This document shows, one piece after another, positions 58,493 to 64,000 of a stretch of DNA of 64,000 nucleotides. The position numbers and the translations under genes are program-made. Source of the DNA: Edaphobacter modestus (GTDB lineage: Bacteria; Acidobacteriota; Terriglobia; Terriglobales; Acidobacteriaceae); contig NZ_SHKW01000001.1 of the NCBI RefSeq assembly GCF_004217555.1, positions 4,960,001-5,024,000 of the forward strand, in the 5' to 3' direction. The notes under the pieces are model-generated. The model was given only the letters and a program-made list of their open reading frames with translations, was not told the DNA's origin and did not search any database. Position 1 is the first letter of the stretch. Each line of letters begins with the position of its first letter.

Positions 58493-58806
58493 AGCGAACT
58501 CCTTTCCGACGCAGGTTCATGCAACCTGCATCCAACCTCAGACGATCTGCACCGCAACCGACGTTGCCCGCTTTAAAGGGCAATTCGCCTGGCATTTCCG
58601 GGCAAGCAGTATACTGCTGAACTTCCGCGTCGATCACCCACATCGTGCCTGGGATGCGGTATCCTAGAAGACGACGTGCAGCGGAGATTTTCTGCGCTCA
58701 TCCGTCGCACGCCGCTCCCACTTCAAAACGGGGATCGTCATCCGTCAGCCCAGGCTTATGGATTTGCCGTTGCGCCCAACACCGCGCCCGGCAGGAAGGC
58801 ATTACG
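58493..58806. other. divergent intergenic region with palindromes
   Basis: No gene. Two operator-like symmetric elements are visible: an inverted repeat GCAGGTT-N5-AACCTGC at 58511-58529, and a perfect 14-bp palindrome AGCAGTATACTGCT at 58605-58618 that includes a TATACT -10-like hexamer. The region separates two divergently transcribed genes. Confidence 0.5.
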
Positions 58807-60897
58807 TTGAATACCTCCTTAGCTCCCACTGCCGGCCAGCTCGCCGCAACACGCCTCGCGCACTGGCACCATGACGCCCAGCCTCTTCTTACGCTCGATC
58901 TGCTGCGCGAATGGATTAACACGACCGGCCTGGTTCTTTACACCCCGCGCTCGCAGCAGCTTCCGATTCCGGCTCCCAGCTTTGTCGAGGTCGTTCTTGG
59001 CGAGGTCACTCCCGCGCCCACACTCTCTCAGCTTGAGGAGCCTCGTACCCTTCTTGCGCGTCTGGTCGCCGAAGGCGCCGTCGTCCCCTTGCATCTGTTC
59101 GGATCGCCGACGGGCGCCGGCTCCGAGATTCCCGACTTTCTCGCCTCGCCTGCGGTGCTGTCCTACGTCTTCACTCTTCGCGGCGACAAGGCATGGAAAC
59201 TGCCACCCGTCACCAGCGGTGCGGCCAAGGTCTCGCCGCTTGCCCTCGCAAGCTACAACCTCCTCTCGGCAAAAGGGCGTCTCACCGCTTCTGAACTCGC
59301 TACCGAGCTCAGCAACGAAGTTACGGAGGCCGCTGCGCTCCGCGCTCTTACCGAGCTCTGGGATCATCTCCGCGTGCTGCCCGTGCCCCAGGCCGACGGC
59401 ACACGAACTCTGTGGGAGCTTGCTACAACCCGATACACGAAACAGATCAAGTCCGGTACAAATGCCGGTCTGCCCTCCGCGCTCTCCGCGCTTGTCTCTC
59501 TCTACCTCGGACAGTCCATTCTGCCTACCGAAGAGGAGATCGAAACCTTCCTTTCGCCCCTGGCTTCGCGCTCACGCATTCGTGAAGTGGTGCGCGCCCT
59601 TACTGCCGGGCGTCAGCTCGAGACCATCGTCATCGACGGCAAGAGCCAACTCTACGTTCCGGGAGAGCTTCCCGTATTTGCATCTCCTGTTGTCGAGCCC
59701 CTGCCGGAGGATGTAGACGCCATCGTGGTGACGACGGAAGGGGCCGCCAACGAAGGGCAGTCGACCGAGCGCATTGCAAAGTTTGTCCCGTCTACGCGGC
59801 GGGCACCTTCGCCGCGTAGATCCGAACATGGAGAACGCGGAGCAACATTTGTAACCCGCGAAGGCGCAAATCGCAGACCTTCGCGGCCGGAAGGCAGCTC
59901 CGATCGAGAGCGCCGTCCCTTTCAGCGTCGTGAGGACGATCGCCGCACCGAATCCCGTCCGCCGCGTCGCGACTTTGCTCGTCCCTGGGATGAAGAAAAA
60001 CGAGGCCGCGAGGTGAACCGCCCAGGCTCCTTTGAGAAGCGTCCCGGTCGCGCCACGGGAGAGGAGTCGGGGCCACGCAAGCCTCGCTTCGACGGAGAAG
60101 CCAGGCGTTCCCCGTCAGGTCCACCACCTCGTTCGTTCAGCGACAAGCCTCGCAGCAGCTTTCCTCGCAGCAGTTCCCCTCGTAGCAGCTCCCAAGACAG
60201 GCCGGCCTTCCGCCGCAACGAAGGCGACAACGCCCCGCGTCCGCGCCGCGATTTCTCAGAGGAGCGTCGTCCCTCCCGCGAGCGCGACGACCAGGGCCGT
60301 GGCCAGAAGAGCGGACGTTCAGGGCCGCCGTTCCGCAAGTTCGACTCGCCGCGCAGCAGCTTCCGTGCACAGCGGCCAGAAGGCTCTTCTCGGGATTCCG
60401 GAGGCTTTGAATCGCGTCCGCCCCGGAGTGGCAGCTTCGGGCCGAAAAAGCCGTTCGACGGGAAGAAGCCCTTTGCAGCCGGAAAGTCCTTTGGAGCCGG
60501 AAAGCCCTTTGCCGGTGGTAAGCCGTTCTCCGGTGGTGATAGCGCAACCGGACCCCGAAAGTCTTTCGGAGCGGGCAAATCGTTTGGGGCAGGTAAATCG
60601 TTTGGAGCAGGTAAGTCCTTCGGTCCCAAGAAGAGCTTTGGCGGAAAGAAGTCCTTCGCGGCGTCCGGGGAACAGACCTCGGAGCGGCCGAAACGCTTCA
60701 GTCCAGGTGGAGCTCCGGGCTTTGCAAAGAAGAAGCCCTTCGGTTCCTCCGGAGGAACGTTCGCGAAGCGAGCCGGTGGTCCCCCCTCCGGAAGACCGGC
60801 AGGCAACTCCGGTCCCTTCGACAAGTTCAAGGGCAACAAGAAGCCCTTCGGAAAACGCGGAGCTCCAGCCCGCAAGATCAAGGATCGCGAGGAGTAG
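58807..60897 (+). CDS. large protein with winged-helix-like N-domain and long R/G/S/K-rich disordered tail
   Basis: From TTG 58807 (AGGAAGG eight bases upstream) the product is 696 residues. The first about 310 residues look folded: LTLDLLREWINTTGLVLYTP, ALASYNLLSAKGRLTASELATEL with ALRALTELWDHLRVLPV (winged-helix-like), and SRIREVVRALTAGRQLETI. This recalls AlkZ/winged-helix-type proteins, but the match is weak. From about residue 350 to the end the sequence is disordered and positively charged, full of RR, RPS, PPR and SSP, and includes repeated KSFGAGKSFGAG and KPFAGGKPF units (about 60478-60660). The tail resembles RG/RGG-type RNA-binding regions. cmk follows in the same direction after 66 bp. 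Confidence 0.7.
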   Translation: MNTSLAPTAGQLAATRLAHWHHDAQPLLTLDLLREWINTTGLVLYTPRSQQLPIPAPSFVEVVLGEVTPAPTLSQLEEPRTLLARLVAEGAVVPLHLFGSPTGAGSEIPDFLASPAVLSYVFTLRGDKAWKLPPVTSGAAKVSPLALASYNLLSAKGRLTASELATELSNEVTEAAALRALTELWDHLRVLPVPQADGTRTLWELATTRYTKQIKSGTNAGLPSALSALVSLYLGQSILPTEEEIETFLSPLASRSRIREVVRALTAGRQLETIVIDGKSQLYVPGELPVFASPVVEPLPEDVDAIVVTTEGAANEGQSTERIAKFVPSTRRAPSPRRSEHGERGATFVTREGANRRPSRPEGSSDRERRPFQRREDDRRTESRPPRRDFARPWDEEKRGREVNRPGSFEKRPGRATGEESGPRKPRFDGEARRSPSGPPPRSFSDKPRSSFPRSSSPRSSSQDRPAFRRNEGDNAPRPRRDFSEERRPSRERDDQGRGQKSGRSGPPFRKFDSPRSSFRAQRPEGSSRDSGGFESRPPRSGSFGPKKPFDGKKPFAAGKSFGAGKPFAGGKPFSGGDSATGPRKSFGAGKSFGAGKSFGAGKSFGPKKSFGGKKSFAASGEQTSERPKRFSPGGAPGFAKKKPFGSSGGTFAKRAGGPPSGRPAGNSGPFDKFKGNKKPFGKRGAPARKIKDREE

Positions 60898-60963
60898 CAG
60901 TTTTGGAAACCCTCAAAACTTCTTCTCTTTAGTCCGCCAGCACAGGCATAAGATAAGCCGCGC

Positions 60964-61752
60964 ATGAAGAATCGAACCGAAGCCGATCTCAACCCGACTC
61001 CTGCTCCCGCTCCCCGGCGTGAACGCCCCATCATCGCAATCGATGGACCTGCTGGCGCGGGGAAGAGCACCCTGGCGGCTCATCTGGCGAGACGCTTCGG
61101 TTTTCTGAACCTCGAGACCGGAGCCATGTATCGGGCACTTGCCCTCAAAGCCATCGAAAACGACCTCGCATTCGATGAAGAGGAGCCTCTGCTCGAACTT
61201 GCTGCTTACACTCGTGTCCGCCTGGAGCCCCAGTCTGAAGGCAACCGGGTCTTCCTCGACGAAATCGATGTCTCCCGCCGCATCCGGGATACCGATGTCA
61301 CGGCCGCGGCCTCCCGCATCTCCGTGCACCCCCGTCTCCGCGCATGGATGGTCGAACAACAACGCGCCCTGGGAGCCCAGGGAGGAGTCGTGATGGAGGG
61401 TCGTGATATTGGTACTGCGGTCTTTCCCGACGCAGAGGTGAAGATCTTCCTCGATGCCTCACCGGAAGTTCGCGGCGACCGTCGATACCGTCAGGTCATC
61501 GTGCCACGGCGCGCGGGGGAGGAATCTTCTCCGCAAAATATCCCTGCAGAATCTACGCCTGAGCAGACATGGGCTCAACAGAAGATTCTGCGTGAGATGA
61601 ACGATCGCGATGAACGCGATCGAAACCGGGCCGAATCCCCGCTGCGCCCCGCGCCAGATGCGGTCATCCTGGACTCCACGTCGCTAACCCTCGATCAGGT
61701 TCTGGCCCAGGCCGAGGATATCGTGCGCTCTCATCTCGCTGCTGGCGCGTAG
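60964..61752 (+). CDS. cmk: cytidylate kinase
   Basis: Nucleoside monophosphate kinase that phosphorylates CMP and dCMP. It is 262 residues, with a short extra N-terminal segment before the family start. The P-loop is AIDGPAGAGKSTLA (G28-T36), followed by FLNLETGAMYRALALKA, IRDTDVTAAASRIS and VVMEGRDIGTAVFPDA. The DASPEVRGDRRYRQ lid region and the NDRDERDRNRAESPLRPAPDAV end are typical. Length and motifs are normal. Confidence 0.95.
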   Translation: MKNRTEADLNPTPAPAPRRERPIIAIDGPAGAGKSTLAAHLARRFGFLNLETGAMYRALALKAIENDLAFDEEEPLLELAAYTRVRLEPQSEGNRVFLDEIDVSRRIRDTDVTAAASRISVHPRLRAWMVEQQRALGAQGGVVMEGRDIGTAVFPDAEVKIFLDASPEVRGDRRYRQVIVPRRAGEESSPQNIPAESTPEQTWAQQKILREMNDRDERDRNRAESPLRPAPDAVILDSTSLTLDQVLAQAEDIVRSHLAAGA

Positions 61753-62037
61753 GCGCGCGCACCGACTGGCACCACACGGAGCTGGCTTCGCTCAGAAGTG
61801 CTAAGCAACTGGTCTTCCAACCTGCAAACTGTCTGATGTCAGGTATACAGCTGCATTTCCCGCATCGTTTTCATTGCACTGGAAATAGTGCAACCGAAAG
61901 ATTTCTGAAAAAAATTTGGCGAGTATGCTAACCTTCTCACATCGTTTGAAACAGATTGGTTTTCTTGCAATGATTGTCTGCGCGAACCCCGATTTGTATC
62001 TACGGCAATTCAGTTGGAAACGAAGGAAAGAAACAAC

Positions 62038-62238
62038 ATGGAACAGGGAACAGTGAAGTGGTTTAATGACGCAAAGGGGTTTGGCTTCATTAGCCGCCAG
62101 AATGGTGAGGACGTATTCGTTCACTACTCGGCGATTAACACGAGCGGCTTCAAAAGCCTCCAGGAAGGCCAAGCAGTCCAGTTCAACGTAGTAAAGGGCC
62201 CTAAGGGTTGGCAGGCTTCGGACGTTCAGCCCCTGTAA
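62038..62238 (+). CDS. csp: cold-shock-domain protein
   Basis: A 66-residue OB-fold nucleic-acid-binding protein. The sequence is a standard CspA-type: GTVKWFNDAKGFGFISR (RNP1), DVFVHYSAI (RNP2), and FNVVKGPKGWQASDV. The start is ATG 62038 with AAGGAAAG upstream; an in-frame TTG at 62014 is not favoured. The long non-coding stretch before it (61753-62037) may be a cold-responsive 5' leader, as in other csp genes, but no structure was verified. A hairpin with GGGAC/GTCCC and GCCC/GGGC pairing follows the stop at about 62274-62307. Confidence 0.93.
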   Translation: MEQGTVKWFNDAKGFGFISRQNGEDVFVHYSAINTSGFKSLQEGQAVQFNVVKGPKGWQASDVQPL

Positions 62239-62619
62239 ACTTTAACGGCTTTCGGCCAGCGACAACGGGTTTTGCAAAAGGGGACTGCCCACGGGCGTCC
62301 CTTTGCGCATGGGGTTCATGTGTAACCTTGCGATAGCAGTTTCCTGTACGCCCACGCGCTTTCCTGTCGAGGAATTGTCCTGTCAAGAGGAAAATCTGGT
62401 AAACCTATTGATATGAATAGGTTAAAGTGCCTATTTGCGCCGTCTCGTTTGTTATACTAGAGGTAAGGATAAGGCCCCGACGCTTCGGGGCCTTATCCTT
62501 TTTGCGATCCATGAGATCCATGATTGGAGCTTGCAAAATCACTCTCGAGAAGGCCCAAATCACGAGGTTCCGACCTAAACCTTCTCGATTGAATATTTTG
62601 CGCAAAAACGGTAGGAGGG
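62239..62619. other. intergenic region between csp and sucA
   Basis: No gene. It contains the hairpin after csp, a TATACT hexamer at 62452-62457 a few bases before a strong terminator (62465-62503), and a TTGAATATTTTG motif at about 62589-62600 related to the dispersed AT-rich element at 7631 and 39283. Confidence 0.5.
62465..62503 (+). terminator. strong rho-independent terminator between csp and sucA
   Basis: A 15-bp perfect stem (62465-62479 with 62486-62500, core AAGGCCCCG/CGGGGCCTT), a six-base loop and five Ts on the plus strand. It may end csp transcripts or a separate short RNA starting at the nearby TATACT. Confidence 0.85.
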
Positions 62620-64000
62620 CTAGTGGTCGCCAGCGGCCCCCAGCGCCATATCGATCAAAGTCTTCTCCTCAATGTCGTGTGCCTTCGCCGACCCTGTGGC
62701 AGGCGTCGCGCTTGCGCTGCGCTTCACGCTCAGAACAGCGCGGTCGCGGGCAAGACGTCGTAACAGCGGCATGACATAGAAGAAGGCTCCCATGTTGGCA
62801 GGCTCCTCCTGGACCCAGAGGATCTCCTCCGCGCCCGGATGCTGATCGAGCGCAGCCTGCAACTCTTCCTCAGGCCAGGGATACATCTGCTCCAGGAAGA
62901 TGATGCCGACGCTGGAATCCTTCCGCTTCTCGCGCTCCACGCGCAGGTTATGCCCAATCTTGCCGCTGCAGACCAGAAGGCGGCGCGGATCCTTCACGTC
63001 GTTGTCCGGCAGCACATTCAGGAAACGGTCGCGGCCGAAATCCGCAAGGGGAGAGGACGCGTCCGGGTGACGGAGCATGCTCTTTGGCGTGAAGACGATC
63101 AGTGGCTTACGCCACGAGCGCATCACCTGCCGACGCAGCAGATGGAAGTATTGGGCTGCGGTGGAAGGCTGGCAGATCTGAAGATTGTCATTCGCGGCGA
63201 GCTGCAGGTAGCGTTCGATGCGCGCGCTCGAGTGCTCCGGCCCCTGTCCCTCATAGCCGTGCGGCAGCAGCATCACGACGCCGGAGAGGAGACCCCACTT
63301 CGCCTCGCCGGCCGCAATGAACTGGTCGATGATGATCTGCGCGCCGTTCGCGAAGTCGCCGAACTGCGCCTCCCACATCACCAGGGCTTCAGGGTAGTCG
63401 CGCGCGAATCCATACTCAAAGCCAAGCACAGCGGCTTCCGAGAGCAGGGAGTTGTAGACCTCAAAACGTCCCTGCTTGTCGCTCAGGTGAGAGAGAGGCG
63501 AGTAACGACGCTCGGTTTCGGTATCGACAACGACAGCATGACGCTGATTGAACGTTCCGCGCTGCGAGTCCTGCCCGGTCAAACGGACCAGAGTACCGTC
63601 CTCGAGCAGGGAGGAGCAGGCGACGAGCTCGGCCATTCCATAGTCGAAGGGCTTCGCTCCAGAACCCATCTCCTGTCGCTGCTCAAACAGCTTCTTCACC
63701 TTTGGGTGAATGTGGAAGTCCTTCGGAACAGTGGTGAGCTGTTGGACGAGCTCGCCCACACGCTCCGCAGAAAGCCCCGTGTTCACCTCATCCGCAGGAT
63801 CGAACTCGCAACCCTTGTACTTGTCCCAGTAATCCGGAAGCTCGGAGAGCTTCGGGATGCGATCGGCCTTTGTGGCCGCCTTCTGCTGGTCAAGCAGCTC
63901 CTGCTGAATCTTCTCCGCCTCTTTGGCCGGATTCACACCGATTTTCTCGGCATAGATCTGATACAGAGGCTTGTGGTCCTTGATGACGGCGTAGCGGCGG
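62620..64000 (-). CDS. sucA: 2-oxoglutarate dehydrogenase E1 component, C-terminal part (5' end outside window)
   Basis: Thiamine-diphosphate-dependent E1 subunit of the 2-oxoglutarate dehydrogenase complex in the TCA cycle. The frame is open to the window edge: residues upstream of the first in-window start codon (63936) read YAEKIGVNPAKEAEKI without a stop, so the start is beyond 64000. The visible part (about 460 residues) has AELVACSSLLEDGTLVRLTGQDSQRGTFNQRHAVV, YNSLLSEAAVLGFEYG, MWEAQFGDFANGAQIIIDQFI, LLPHGYEGQGPEHSSARIERYLQ and EQMYPWPEEEL. These are the pyrimidine-binding and C-terminal domains of this family. Confidence 0.95.
   Translation of the reverse strand, partial: RRYAVIKDHKPLYQIYAEKIGVNPAKEAEKIQQELLDQQKAATKADRIPKLSELPDYWDKYKGCEFDPADEVNTGLSAERVGELVQQLTTVPKDFHIHPKVKKLFEQRQEMGSGAKPFDYGMAELVACSSLLEDGTLVRLTGQDSQRGTFNQRHAVVVDTETERRYSPLSHLSDKQGRFEVYNSLLSEAAVLGFEYGFARDYPEALVMWEAQFGDFANGAQIIIDQFIAAGEAKWGLLSGVVMLLPHGYEGQGPEHSSARIERYLQLAANDNLQICQPSTAAQYFHLLRRQVMRSWRKPLIVFTPKSMLRHPDASSPLADFGRDRFLNVLPDNDVKDPRRLLVCSGKIGHNLRVEREKRKDSSVGIIFLEQMYPWPEEELQAALDQHPGAEEILWVQEEPANMGAFFYVMPLLRRLARDRAVLSVKRSASATPATGSAKAHDIEEKTLIDMALGAAGDH

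Noticed and set aside
61801..62172. A 123-codon minus-strand frame overlapping csp
   Set aside because: It is antisense to a textbook cold-shock gene and has no recognisable domain or ribosome-binding site.

Overview
The window reads as a GC-rich chromosomal segment of an Acidobacteriota, most likely class Terriglobia (Granulicella/Terriglobus/Edaphobacter type). The case rests on a secreted VWA protein of the acidobacterial type, a PEP-CTERM protein with a sigma-54-type promoter, WxxGxW and TonB-C secreted proteins, and the gene order of the housekeeping blocks. MurE carries the DNPR motif, so the wall should be the meso-diaminopimelate type. No tRNA, rRNA or CRISPR array was seen.

Region 1 (1-24.6 kb) is a split division and cell-wall (dcw) cluster. 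murE-murF-mraY-murD-ftsW-murG are tightly packed, with overlaps or short gaps. Next comes an interruption of about 4.5 kb: a complete IS1595-family element with perfect ends and target duplication, a 430-bp-period direct repeat, and a glycine-rich WxxGxW secreted protein. The cluster then resumes with murC-ftsQ-ftsA-ftsZ, a penicillin-binding transpeptidase, the NAD(P)HX repair enzyme and tsaE. A decayed SDR/LysR pair, an ABM-like small protein, an SPL-like radical SAM protein and a Uma2 nuclease follow.

Region 2 (24.6-36.3 kb) is the rplA-rplJ-rplL-rpoB-rpoC transcription/translation block. It has its own candidate promoter, a structured leader, a long structured rplL-rpoB spacer, and a strong terminator after rpoC. 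RpoB carries a cysteine-rich insertion of about 60 residues near its N-terminus. rplK, nusG and secE are not next to rplA.

Region 3 (36.3-39.4 kb) is an accessory patch: an unrecognised secreted protein, an IS3-family element with a recognisable -1 frameshift site, and an antitoxin gene whose 5' end was replaced by the IS.

Region 4 (39.4-64 kb) is mixed. It holds a TonB-C protein, a ROK/polyphosphate-glucokinase-like kinase, a sensor kinase, a GlsB-type membrane protein, a PAS-GGDEF-EAL protein, the VWA protein, a thioredoxin-like protein with YihY, pyruvate kinase, and a Tat-exported aminotransferase. These are followed by a PmoA-like/Gfo-Idh pair, the PEP-CTERM protein, an isoprenylcysteine methyltransferase-like protein, a 50-residue conserved small protein, mutL, a secreted protein, a large protein with an R/G/S/K-rich tail, cmk, a cold-shock protein and the 3' part of sucA (cut by the window end).

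No complete novel defence or biosynthetic system is evident. The most distinctive observations are the RpoB cysteine-rich insertion, the structured rplL-rpoB spacer, the sigma-54 promoter of the PEP-CTERM gene, the disordered-tail protein at 58.8 kb, and several signs of IS-driven or deletion-driven remodelling.
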